Assembly: GCF_000749845.1 (NCBI RefSeq)
Contig: NZ_JQHM01000003.1
Span: 248,001-312,000, forward strand
Direction: 5' to 3'
DNA length: 64,000 nucleotides
DNA from: Pectobacterium betavasculorum
Lineage (GTDB): Bacteria; Pseudomonadota; Gammaproteobacteria; Enterobacterales; Enterobacteriaceae
The position numbers were made by a program, and so were the translations under genes. Within the stretch, counting starts at the first letter, position 1, and every line of letters begins with the position of its first letter. Under the pieces are notes generated by a model. That model had not been told where the DNA came from, did not search any database, and saw only the letters and a program-made list of their open reading frames with translations. Of the stretch, positions 49,849-61,941 are shown one piece after another.

Positions 49849-50261
49849 GCCGTTTGTTCATGCTTGATACTAATATCTGTTCTTTCATAATGCGTGAACA
49901 CCCGGCTGCGGTGATTGAAAAATTGCAGCAATGCACACTGCGACGCGATCGAATCGTGGTATCTGCCATCACTTATGCTGAAATGCGTTTTGGGGCGGTT
50001 GGCAAAAAAGCTTCGCCGCGCCATATGCTGCTGGTTGATGCTTTCTGCCGCCGACTTGATGCGATATTACCTTGGGATAGCGCAGCGGTAGACGCCACCA
50101 CAAAAATCAAAATCGCGTTAGCTGCCGCTGGCACGCCTATTGGCCCAAATGATACGGCCATCGCTGGTCATGCTATCAGCGTTAAGGCCGTATTGGTCAC
50201 CAATAATCTGAGAGAGTTTGAGCGAGTACCGGAACTGGCGCTGGAAGATTGGGTTAAATAA
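49845..50261 (+). CDS. vapC: VapC-type PIN-domain toxin
   Basis: A 138-residue PIN ribonuclease. Acidic active-site residues visible are D8 (FMLDTNICSF), E46 (ITYAEMRFG) and D103 (IGPNDTAIAGHA). VTNNLREFERV near the end is typical of enterobacterial VapC, which cuts initiator tRNA. It starts at GTG inside the antitoxin stop. The pair may stabilise the CRISPR region. Confidence 0.9.
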   Translation: MSRLFMLDTNICSFIMREHPAAVIEKLQQCTLRRDRIVVSAITYAEMRFGAVGKKASPRHMLLVDAFCRRLDAILPWDSAAVDATTKIKIALAAAGTPIGPNDTAIAGHAISVKAVLVTNNLREFERVPELALEDWVK

Positions 50262-50308
50262 TCTGTCAGACAGAGCTAGTGATATCTGGCGAAGTGAAAG
50301 CCCTGTAC

Positions 50309-50456
50309 TTGTTAAACTGCCTGTGCGGCAGTGAACTGGAACACCGGCGCACGTATCAATGAGGCGCTTTTCTAAGCTGCCTACACGGCAGTGAACTTGA
50401 TTGGACTAGTTCTGCTGGGCATGATGCTTTTCTAAGCTACCTACACGGCAGTGAAC
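50309..50456 (-). CRISPR. Type I-F CRISPR array 3 (3 repeats, 2 spacers), read on the minus strand
   Basis: Repeats at 50309-50336 (degenerate, leader-distal), 50369-50396 and 50429-50456, with 32-bp spacers. The minus-strand repeat opens GTTCACTGCCGTGTA. The leader-proximal copy has a C-to-T change turning GGCAG into GGTAG, which keeps the stem through a G-U pair. The leader lies to the right. Confidence 0.95.
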
Positions 50457-50533
50457 GGTTAGGTTTTCACACTAACAACCAGATTATTAAAGAGAATATG
50501 GTTTTTCTCAAAACCCCTTTTTTATTAAAGCGA

Positions 50534-50568
50534 CCAACTGCAATTAACAATCAATAATTTGCAGTTGG
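50534..50568. promoter_or_regulatory. IHF-type site inside a 10-bp inverted repeat: array 3 leader and csy4 3' end
   Basis: The perfect arms CCAACTGCAA / TTGCAGTTGG enclose 15 nt that carry most of AATCAATAATTTG (50549-50561), which fits WATCAANNNNTTR, 93 bp from the first repeat. The same hairpin lies 15 bp after the csy4 stop and may also end the cas transcript. Confidence 0.65.
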
Positions 50569-50582
50569 CCGTTAAAAAAGGG

Positions 50583-54461
<3,879 letters not shown>

Positions 54462-54477
54462 TTACATGAAGTTTCTT

Positions 54478-54642
54478 CTAGTTTCGATTGATTGTTATAG
54501 AGAAAATTGAGAATTGCTGTCCCTTTGCTGAACTGTCCGCTTGGTTATTTATATGCATAATCATTGGTTTCGTGACAATGGTAACAACCAATATAAAGGC
54601 AATAACTGAAACACATAACCAGATGATTTTTAATCGTTTCAT
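54478..54642 (-). CDS. Small single-span membrane peptide ORF inside the cas operon (candidate guide-repressed toxin)
   Basis: A 54-residue frame with a basic start (MKRLK), one hydrophobic helix (IIWLCVSVIAFILVVTIVT, residues 6-24) and a polar tail. This layout recalls small membrane toxins of the Hok/TisB kind, but no homology is claimed. A weak TAGG lies about 10 bases before ATG. A minus-strand promoter candidate (54681-54709) would start transcription about 32 nt upstream. The frame ends 40 bp before csy1. Expression and toxicity are inference. Confidence 0.45.
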   Translation of the reverse strand: MKRLKIIWLCVSVIAFILVVTIVTKPMIMHINNQADSSAKGQQFSIFSITINRN

Positions 54643-54680
54643 GATGGAACAGCCTACAAAGAAACTCACACAATGTGGCA

Positions 54681-54709
54681 ATAGTAATTGATGAATGATT
54701 AATGATCAA
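54681..54709 (-). promoter_or_regulatory. Candidate promoter of the small membrane-peptide ORF
   Basis: On the minus strand, TTGATC (54709-54704), 17 bp, then TACTAT (54686-54681), each 4 of 6 to sigma-70 consensus. It lies two bases from the CC PAM of the guide target site. It might also add transcription to csy1-4. Confidence 0.45.
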
Positions 54710-54711
54710 CT

Positions 54712-54737
54712 CCTAGATATATTCCCTATAAAATTAA
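54712..54737 (+). promoter_or_regulatory. Predicted Cascade target of the crRNA-like guide (CC PAM plus partial protospacer)
   Basis: CC at 54712-54713 is followed by TAGATATATTCCCTATAAAA. This matches the psi-spacer at 16 of the first 20 positions and 19 of 24 overall. Mismatches are at 8, 12, 18, 20 and 21; positions 12 and 18 are unpaired in type I guides. Positions 1-7 of the seed match perfectly. Confidence 0.7.
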
Positions 54738-54741
54738 AAAA

Positions 54742-54771
54742 TTGGTTTTTATGTAGCTTGCTATGTAGAAT
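54742..54771 (+). promoter_or_regulatory. Candidate promoter of the crRNA-like guide
   Basis: TTGGTT (54742-54747), 18 bp, then TAGAAT (54766-54771, 5 of 6 to consensus). Transcription would start around the first psi-repeat. Confidence 0.45.
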
Positions 54772-54773
54772 TA

Positions 54774-54849
54774 AGCTACTGCCGTACTGGCAGCTTAGAA
54801 ATAGATATGTTCGCTATACATATAAACTGCCGTACAGGCAGCGGCGCAC
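54774..54849 (+). ncRNA. crRNA-like guide RNA unit (psi-repeat, 20-nt psi-spacer, psi-repeat), CreA-like
   Basis: Psi-repeat 1 (54774-54801) keeps the stem CTGCC/GGCAG and the full 8-nt handle CTTAGAAA but has lost its first four bases. Psi-repeat 2 (54822-54849) keeps the stem (54827-54841) but not the handle. These are exactly the parts that Csy4 needs to release one guide. The psi-spacer is TAGATATGTTCGCTATACAT. The unit is antisense to the cas genes and ends at the cas2-3 stop codon. Spacing is 48 bp instead of 60. Confidence 0.72.
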
Positions 54850-54864
54850 TCAACTGAGTGCGCC
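54843..54864. terminator. GC-rich hairpin after the guide unit, overlapping the cas2-3 stop
   Basis: GGCGCACTCA and TGAGTGCGCC form a near-perfect inverted repeat that overlaps the end of psi-repeat 2 and the last codons of cas2-3. No T run follows, so termination is only possible. In the cas mRNA it would fold between cas2-3 and csy1. Confidence 0.45.
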
Positions 54865-57800
54865 AAACACTCCCAGCAGCGGGTGCCAGAGCCAATCTTT
54901 TTCCTCGTCTTCCCGCAGGCGAATTTCGCCGAACCGGGCGCTCACCCAGCTCAGTTCCCACTGCTTTTCTTCTGCCAGCCGTTGGTACAAGGCGTGGTAA
55001 TCCGGTTCGATCCATGCACTGACGCCTTCTGCCATGTTCAGCGTAACGGGGCGAGCAATATCGCTTTGCTTCCAGCCGCTCGGGCCATCGTCCTGCACCA
55101 TGAAAACCGGTTCTTCATCGTCATCGGCGATCCACAGGGTGTACGCTGCATCTTTCGCCGATTGACGAAATGGCGTACGCCGCTGTAGTTCGCCATTCCA
55201 ATGCGGGTGCGCGCGCCACCAAAAGGCAGCGGGAGGGCGTTTCAGATCATCGAGTTTTTTATTTTTGAGCCCAAGCAGCGTTTTCCCCAACACGGCATGC
55301 TCTAACGCTACCAGCGAAAGCGGTTTGATAAACGATGCTGGCTGCACGATACGCGGCGCGGCATTGAGGTGGCGGTACTCTTTTTCCTGCAATAGCTGAT
55401 GGAGATCGTGCGTATCCAGACTGTCATCCTGCGACTCAAAGCCAGGTTTGCAGTACGCGATGTCTTTCCCTCTGAGCGCTCGAATGTTGTGGCTAAGCAG
55501 ATAGATATTGGGGGTTTTAGGCACATATTGCTTGTCCTGTCGGTGACGCAATATTCGTCCGGCAAGCTGAATAAGCGAACGCATTGAGCTAGGCTCGACA
55601 ATCGCCCAATCGTAATCATGATCGCGACCCACTTCAGCGACTGAGGTTGCCAGAACAACAAAGACGTGATGCTGTTGCGGCGAGTTTTCTATCGCCTGAC
55701 GAATTTCCTCTACCTGCCACAAGGCATTGATGTCGTTGCGCATCAGCGCGGCATCAAGCCGCTGCTCAATATAAGAACGCATCGCTAGTGGGTGTTGGCT
55801 GTGATAAATGCAGTAATGAATGCAGATATTCGGCGGTGAAGGGATGGCAAGTACCTGTCGAGCGACGGCAACCAGCGGATCGATGTTTGCCATTCTGACC
55901 AGCCCCAGTGAGACGGTTTTCCCGTTTTCATGCTGTTGGTGATGCTGAGAATGCAAATCGGACATCCGTGGGTGGATCGCCTGTGCGACGGCCAGATAAA
56001 TATCGTCCGCATTTTTACTGGGGCTGCTGACGGGCACAATGGAAGCCAGTCGGAGCGGGAGTTCCTCTTTGGTGAGATTCTTCAGCCGCTGCTGAACGAA
56101 CGCATCGTGTCTGACCATGAAGTCTTTCACGTCACCATATTGTTCGTGCTGACAGTCAAATTCATCAAACCAGCCACAGCAGACGTTTAGTGGCGTATTT
56201 GGCGTACCGTAAGCCTGTTGCCAGGCGGCGCGGCCATCAAGATAGGCATCGAACAACGCACGAATTAATACAGGCGGAAGTGTGGCTGACGACAGCAGCA
56301 CGCGTGAGCCAAGCATTCCCGCCCAGTTAACCAGTCTACAAAGTGCAGGAAGATCCTCCAGACCAAAATCATCCGGTTCGTCCAGCACCAGATCGGCGGT
56401 TAATAGTCGTAGCATTGGGGCAATCTGGTGGCCGCCGCGTAGCCCTTCCGTTGCCGGCATCAGGTGATCGATGGTGGTGATCAGCACGGGCGCACTCAGT
56501 AATTGATGTAGCGTTGGGCTGCGTTCCAGCCATGCTTTTAGCCGACCATCATCCAGCGAGCCATCGTAGCGAACATATTGATGTTCAGAGAACAGCGGAT
56601 TGGCGGATTCACTGCCAGTCTGTGGCGTATTTTGCTGGCGTTGTTGAGTCTCCTTCCGCATTTCATGGAGATCTTGCACTGCCTGCGAACCAATCAGCAC
56701 CGCTAAGTCGTCTTCGTCTAGCTTCAAACGCTGCCGTAGTGCATCGCCGGTTTGCAGCGTCAGCGTGCGTAACCCCAGCGCGACGGAGAAGCGGCAGCCG
56801 ATGGTTTCATCCGACAGACCATACATAATTCGGGCGTTAGCGAAGGTTTTTCCTCTGCCAGTCGATGCCATGTTGATGCCGAAGAAGCCGTGCTGCTTAC
56901 TGGCATCACGAATGGAACAGGCAAGGTCGAACGCGCGATCTTGCCAGCGAAAACGCGGGTGCGTACTACGTTGACGGAACCCTTTGTGGCGAGTGATGGC
57001 GGGGAGCGTGTCACGCAGGTGCGGCAGGCTTCGCCCCAGCAGTAAGGCATTTTGCCCAACGCCGACGCAGTGTTCATCCAGCCTCTGTTTATATTCCCCA
57101 GTCTTACGATCGGTATTAGCCCACACCGGATAAGTCATGTCCTGCCAGCCAATCGTTGCCGCGCCTGCTGAATAATGATGGTCAGCCAGCATGAGTGCGA
57201 GACGAGCCAGATGCACGGTCAGCCGTTGATCTAACTGAGCGAAATGCATAAATGAGGGTAATTTCAGTGCGCGACCCGCAAATTTTCGTGCCTTCTCACG
57301 CCAGACCGTACTGCGCAGTGGTGTCCCGTTAGGAAACTGCCAGTTTTGCTCTCGCTCTGACGGTGAGCAATCGGTCTTATAATGGTTGAGAGCATTCCAC
57401 TGCGGAGAAAGATGGTCGGTTAACCATGTCTCAGCGAAACTTAACTGTGGTTCACTACTATTTGGTGCAAGCTCTGTCGATTTGTTAAACACGGGCAGCC
57501 GATGGTGCGAAACAATCAGCCAGGCGATAACCTGCGCCAGCGGTGGCAAGGTACGAAATGGACTATCGCTGAACGTCGGTTTATCCCGTTGCAGGCCAGC
57601 CAGTAGTTCTGTTTCTGCTTCAGAGGTAATCATGCTGAGTGTGGTTAGCCAGGCTTTATCGTCCTGCTCACCAACAAAGGCCTGAAAAAGTCGCAGCGAT
57701 ACCCATTCATGTCGATAGGGTTGGCTGCGTGGGCCTGTACCGCTCAGGCCTGCCTGAAATAGCATATTGGCTTTGCCAACATCGTGAAATAGCCCGGCAA

Positions 57801-58152
57801 TGGCGGCCAGCAGGCTAAATACTTCGGCGCTGTGCCACGGATTTTCATCTTTTGTGCGCAGAACATCTCGGCTGGTGGTATTGGTAGGAACACTTCCCTG
57901 CGCATTAAAACGTCGCAGATTGCCGACGACCCACAGTAGCTCGGTGTGGTTTGTGCTACGAACCCAGTGGCAGGCAACTGCCGTATTGCGACGCGCCGTT
58001 TTGCGCAGCAGCTTGCGTAGTGTGTTCAGCCCTTCCTGCGTGATGGCGGTTTGCCAACTGCGCTCGCCTTTGCGTTCAGCAAACTGATCTAGTATCCGGC
58101 GGGTTTCGACCAGCGCACGCTTATTGCATTCTGAAATCAGCAGAATGTTCAT
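54850..58152 (-). CDS. cas3: Type I-F Cas2-Cas3 fusion nuclease-helicase
   Basis: 1100 residues. Residues 1-95 are a Cas2 domain (MNILLISECNKRALVETRRIL). An HD nuclease motif is at FHDVGKANM (122-130). The SF2 helicase follows, with Walker A STGRGKTFANA, a DExD-type LVLDEPDD and the late AGRILRHRQD motif. It degrades Cascade-bound targets and works with Cas1 in spacer capture. The start overlaps the cas1 stop by four bases. Confidence 0.96.
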   Translation of the reverse strand: MNILLISECNKRALVETRRILDQFAERKGERSWQTAITQEGLNTLRKLLRKTARRNTAVACHWVRSTNHTELLWVVGNLRRFNAQGSVPTNTTSRDVLRTKDENPWHSAEVFSLLAAIAGLFHDVGKANMLFQAGLSGTGPRSQPYRHEWVSLRLFQAFVGEQDDKAWLTTLSMITSEAETELLAGLQRDKPTFSDSPFRTLPPLAQVIAWLIVSHHRLPVFNKSTELAPNSSEPQLSFAETWLTDHLSPQWNALNHYKTDCSPSEREQNWQFPNGTPLRSTVWREKARKFAGRALKLPSFMHFAQLDQRLTVHLARLALMLADHHYSAGAATIGWQDMTYPVWANTDRKTGEYKQRLDEHCVGVGQNALLLGRSLPHLRDTLPAITRHKGFRQRSTHPRFRWQDRAFDLACSIRDASKQHGFFGINMASTGRGKTFANARIMYGLSDETIGCRFSVALGLRTLTLQTGDALRQRLKLDEDDLAVLIGSQAVQDLHEMRKETQQRQQNTPQTGSESANPLFSEHQYVRYDGSLDDGRLKAWLERSPTLHQLLSAPVLITTIDHLMPATEGLRGGHQIAPMLRLLTADLVLDEPDDFGLEDLPALCRLVNWAGMLGSRVLLSSATLPPVLIRALFDAYLDGRAAWQQAYGTPNTPLNVCCGWFDEFDCQHEQYGDVKDFMVRHDAFVQQRLKNLTKEELPLRLASIVPVSSPSKNADDIYLAVAQAIHPRMSDLHSQHHQQHENGKTVSLGLVRMANIDPLVAVARQVLAIPSPPNICIHYCIYHSQHPLAMRSYIEQRLDAALMRNDINALWQVEEIRQAIENSPQQHHVFVVLATSVAEVGRDHDYDWAIVEPSSMRSLIQLAGRILRHRQDKQYVPKTPNIYLLSHNIRALRGKDIAYCKPGFESQDDSLDTHDLHQLLQEKEYRHLNAAPRIVQPASFIKPLSLVALEHAVLGKTLLGLKNKKLDDLKRPPAAFWWRAHPHWNGELQRRTPFRQSAKDAAYTLWIADDDEEPVFMVQDDGPSGWKQSDIARPVTLNMAEGVSAWIEPDYHALYQRLAEEKQWELSWVSARFGEIRLREDEEKDWLWHPLLGVFGALS

Positions 58153-59129
58153 CGCGCTACCTGACTCAGTTTGCTGGCAACATCCTGCAAGCTGCCGATC
58201 ATCACATCCAACGCTTCGGATTGTTGAAATGCAGTCAGGCAGCGCTGACGAAATTCTTGCTCATCTTCGCCCTCCATCGCGGCAATAAAAGCCTGCGGCA
58301 GAACGAGCGCATCTTTAATTAAATCGGCAACGTCAAATACCAACCCGCCACGGCGAGTTTTACCGTGTAACACCGCTAACCCGTGCGGCAGGCCCAGTAC
58401 CCACGTTGAGACGGCAGCCAGCCCATAAGCCAGATAGTTACCGTGATCGAGAAAGCGGTTCGCCAGATCGGTACCGCCGCCGCGTTTGGCGCGGGTAAAG
58501 TCGCCATAACTCACGGCATTAGCGGCCAGTTTGTACAGGGCTTTAGTCATCATCGCTTCCTGTATCAGCACGTCATTGCTGGTGCGGCAATCGGTTAACC
58601 CTTTTTCATAACGATCCAGAAGCGCCTGAAGATGGTCAGACTTAAAGGTAAAGCGCGCTTCACGGGACAGACGAGAACCCAGCCAGTGCTGACGAATTTG
58701 CGCTATTCGCACCTGTTGGAAGGCGATGGCGGCGGCCAGCCTTTTCTCATCATCGAACCAAAAGCTGACCCAGTCCTGCAAATACTCGGTTGGTCGATAC
58801 TCGCTCTGTGGTGATAGCCAGGACACCGCGACTTCAGCCTCGTTGGCGGCAAACAGCGGTGTACCTCCGCCGCCACAAAAACCGATCATCACGCCCGCTC
58901 TGGCAAATTCCCGCATCGCCGCCTGCGTGACGGAGGTGCCGGTCCCCAGCATCACCACGCTGGTATTGGCGATGGGAATATTCCAGTACAGAGACTGGTT
59001 TCCTTCCTCCGTGACATATTCGACACGGCCACCGTTAACGAGAATGCGGCAATGCTGGAGGTAATAAACATTGGCGCGTTTGGAATGCAGAATAGTTTTT
59101 AAGTCCGAAGGCCTAAAGGCGTTATCCAT
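58149..59129 (-). CDS. cas1: Type I-F Cas1 integrase
   Basis: A 326-residue Cas1 starting MDNAFRPSDLKTILHSKR. The conserved metal-binding residues are expected in the segments LIQEAMMTKALYK (Glu), LPHGLAVLHGKTRRG (His) and VADLIKDALVLP (Asp). An in-frame start 33 bases upstream has no ribosome site, and the Pectobacterium protein is known to start here. First gene of the cas operon, divergent from array 1; the promoter must lie within 59130-59424. Confidence 0.95.
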   Translation of the reverse strand: MDNAFRPSDLKTILHSKRANVYYLQHCRILVNGGRVEYVTEEGNQSLYWNIPIANTSVVMLGTGTSVTQAAMREFARAGVMIGFCGGGGTPLFAANEAEVAVSWLSPQSEYRPTEYLQDWVSFWFDDEKRLAAAIAFQQVRIAQIRQHWLGSRLSREARFTFKSDHLQALLDRYEKGLTDCRTSNDVLIQEAMMTKALYKLAANAVSYGDFTRAKRGGGTDLANRFLDHGNYLAYGLAAVSTWVLGLPHGLAVLHGKTRRGGLVFDVADLIKDALVLPQAFIAAMEGEDEQEFRQRCLTAFQQSEALDVMIGSLQDVASKLSQVAR

Positions 59130-59162
59130 AATGTATTTTCTGCCGTAATAGATAGTAGCCAT

Positions 59163-59424
59163 GACGCCAGCTTAATAAATCGCAGGCTAACTATTTGATA
59201 AGGAAAAATATAACTTTCAGAAAACTGATGAAAATCAGACTATCACAGTTGCATGTGAAAGATGATGACCGCAAAAAATATTACCCAAACGCAGACCCTT
59301 TTTATTTGGCCTATTTCACAGGATTAAAAATCAATGAGTTACAGATAGGATTAAAAAAAGGGTTTTTACGAAGAAAATGGCAATTGCTGCTAATAAAACA
59401 AACCGTTAGAGTGATTGGGCTACA
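59163..59424 (+). promoter_or_regulatory. Leader of CRISPR array 1, with IHF-type site; also holds the cas promoter
   Basis: An A+T-rich region of about 260 bp. AATCAATGAGTTA at 59329-59341 fits the IHF consensus, 84 bp from the first repeat. The surrounding ATTAAAAATCAATGAGTTAC is identical to a block near array 2, where it lies reversed relative to the array. No real coding frame is present. Confidence 0.75.
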
Positions 59425-60832
59425 GTTCACTGCCGCACAGGCAGCTTAGAAATGTGCGGCAGTGAACAACATTACGAATCCAATGTTCACTGCCGCACAG
59501 GCAGCTTAGAAATGAAGCGAATATTAGAAAGCCGAAGCGTAAAAGTTCACTGCCGCACAGGCAGCTTAGAAAATTGCCAGAAAGAAGCCGTTAGGAGACA
59601 TGATGTTCACTGCCGCACAGGCAGCTTAGAAAGTAAACGAATTGTCCGAATTCTTCAGCAATATGTTCACTGCCGCACAGGCAGCTTAGAAAAATAAGCG
59701 GTGAAAAGCGCGGTTATCACACCGGTTCACTGCCGCACAGGCAGCTTAGAAATCCCCGATGTGTTTTGCAAAATGCTTTCCATTGTTCACTGCCGCACAG
59801 GCAGCTTAGAAATTCTGACTCGCCCGGGTCGTTCAATGATTCATGTTCACTGCCGCACAGGCAGCTTAGAAATGGTAACGACGGCACATAAAAAGTGTTG
59901 ACCTGTTCACTGCCGCACAGGCAGCTTAGAAATTATTCAGTGACGCGGAATCTTTTACATATCAGTTCACTGCCGCACAGGCAGCTTAGAAAACTTCAAT
60001 AACGCCAGCGCGTAGATCATAAGCGTTCACTGCCGCACAGGCAGCTTAGAAAAACCTGGAAGTAGGTATGACGGTGAGTTTAAAGTTCACTGCCGCACAG
60101 GCAGCTTAGAAAGTATTAAGGCAAGCGAAAATAAGGATCGCAAAGTTCACTGCCGCACAGGCAGCTTAGAAAACAAGCACAAAACAGCAACAGAGTAAAT
60201 ATTTGTTCACTGCCGCACAGGCAGCTTAGAAATGAGATTGATAGAATCGAAAAATCTAGATTAGGTTCACTGCCGCACAGGCAGCTTAGAAACCGATTCC
60301 GCTATGTCTTTATCCGCTGTTTATGTTCACTGCCGCACAGGCAGCTTAGAAAGTTGAAGCCGACGAGTTTGAAAAGAAGGATGAGTTCACTGCCGCACAG
60401 GCAGCTTAGAAACGGTGGCGATACTGGCAATCAGGTAGACATGGGTTCACTGCCGCACAGGCAGCTTAGAAATAGCCCCAAGCTAATGGGGCACGTGGTG
60501 GAATGTTCACTGCCGCACAGGCAGCTTAGAAAATGACTCATACATTTCTTTCTGTTGTTTTGAGGTTCACTGCCGCACAGGCAGCTTAGAAATTTAAATA
60601 CCCCATCATTAAAATAACCAGTACGTTCACTGCCGCACAGGCAGCTTAGAAAAGACGAGCTGACGTTTGTGTATGCCGCTACGGGTTCACTGCCGCACAG
60701 GCAGCTTAGAAAGTGTCAAATCTGGCTCACGAAAAATACGCAACGTTCACTGCCGCACAGGCAGCTTAGAAATTCTGCGGCGTGATGTTTGATAAATAAT
60801 TCAGATTCACTGCCGTACAGGCAGCCTATTCA
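59425..60832 (+). CRISPR. Type I-F CRISPR array 1 (24 repeats, 23 spacers)
   Basis: 23 identical 28-bp repeats (opening GTTCACTGCCGCACA, ending GGCAGCTTAGAAA) start every 60 bp from 59425 to 60745, with 32-bp spacers. A degenerate 24th repeat is at 60805-60832. The degenerate right end and the left leader show plus-strand transcription. Spacer 1 (59453-59484) is itself repeat-derived. Peptide-like repeats seen in translated frames here are artefacts. Confidence 0.99.
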
Positions 60833-61083
60833 CGGTACTCAGCGCTGCTGTCTGGTTATTATCGAGGCTGCACTGCGCCATCGCTCAATGCCTGTAGCTC
60901 TTAAATAACGTATTGTTGATGCCCTATTTTCGTAATGTTTTCAAGTAATGGGTTTCTTTTGGTGGGAATGGAAAATTGCAGATTGAATGTTATTAACATT
61001 TAAAAACCATCATTTTTCCGTTAAAGTGCACTTACAGGGAAATAGTTCGTTGACTTAAGTAAAATTCAAGGGAATGAGTGGCT

Positions 61084-61941
61084 ATGAAATACGATCCGGT
61101 TTTAAAAACACTTGTTGATGATGACTATCGGTTAGAAGATCATCTTGATTTTAAAAGGCAGCATGCTGATATTAACTATCAGAAATTACATGCTCAACTC
61201 AATGAAATAAATAACGATAACATTCATGCCATATTAACTGCGCAGGAAGCGACGTATTTCTTACAAACGTTATGCACACCTAATCCTAATCAATCGTGGA
61301 AAACAGCCATGTTTGGCTGTACCGATCCTGTCTCATCGTTTGCTGGGAATATTGCAGAAGCGGTGTCTGTTAGCAGAATCGTGATGGAAATTAAAGGGTT
61401 TGGGGTAACGGCAACGGAATATGTCGGGAAAAATGGCAGTAAATACATAAAATTATCTGGATATCCGGGGGTAAGAAAGTATTTAGATGCCACCCGATAT
61501 TTAGTCAGTAACCAAAAAATACTAGATATAGGGATAGGTACAAAAGGGATTGAAAGTGGTATTGCGACTGGGGCAAGGTTCTGTATTATATTTTCAGGTG
61601 CTTATCGAGCCATTGAGTTGATGGTGAAAGATGAATACGCACTGACCGATTTCTTTGTTAATTTAACGATGGATGCGGCAAAACTAGCAGTATCGGTTGG
61701 AATCGGTTGGGTAGCAAAAGTAGCTGCAACCTCAGCAATGGTAACTGGAACCAGCGTCATTGTTATTGCTGGGGGTATATTTGTCATAGGTGTTTTAGTC
61801 AGTTTGTCATTATACTGGTTAGACAATAAATATAAAATAAGTGAGACGATAATAAGAAATATTAAGTCACATAAAAAACAATATACACCGTACCATCCCG
61901 ACCAATTTTTTAATGCTTGGGGGAGAATTAGCCGTGGCTAA
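61084..61941 (+). CDS. Putative membrane-active effector or toxin
   Basis: 285 residues, family not recognised. The N-terminal 180 residues are soluble and mixed (MKYDPVLKTLVDDDYRLEDH at the start). A hydrophobic hairpin-like region follows at about 205-255 (VGIGWVAKVAATSAMVTGTS, then VIVIAGGIFVIGVLVSLSLYW), and a basic tail closes the protein. This recalls pore-forming effectors. It overlaps by eight bases a gene for a small polytopic membrane protein of immunity type and lies next to an hcp remnant, which suggests type VI secretion. ATG 61084 was chosen; GTG 61078 is possible. The preceding gap (60833-61083) shows nothing. Confidence 0.5.
   Translation: MKYDPVLKTLVDDDYRLEDHLDFKRQHADINYQKLHAQLNEINNDNIHAILTAQEATYFLQTLCTPNPNQSWKTAMFGCTDPVSSFAGNIAEAVSVSRIVMEIKGFGVTATEYVGKNGSKYIKLSGYPGVRKYLDATRYLVSNQKILDIGIGTKGIESGIATGARFCIIFSGAYRAIELMVKDEYALTDFFVNLTMDAAKLAVSVGIGWVAKVAATSAMVTGTSVIVIAGGIFVIGVLVSLSLYWLDNKYKISETIIRNIKSHKKQYTPYHPDQFFNAWGRISRG

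Noticed and set aside
50309-50336. Array 3 distal repeat as the donor of array 1 spacer 1
   Set aside because: It has the 15-nt match and CC PAM, but the next bases differ from the spacer, so it is not the source.
59452-60536. Open frames over array 1 encoding a repeated CRTGSLE-type peptide
   Set aside because: They are translations of the 60-bp CRISPR period and have no ribosome sites.
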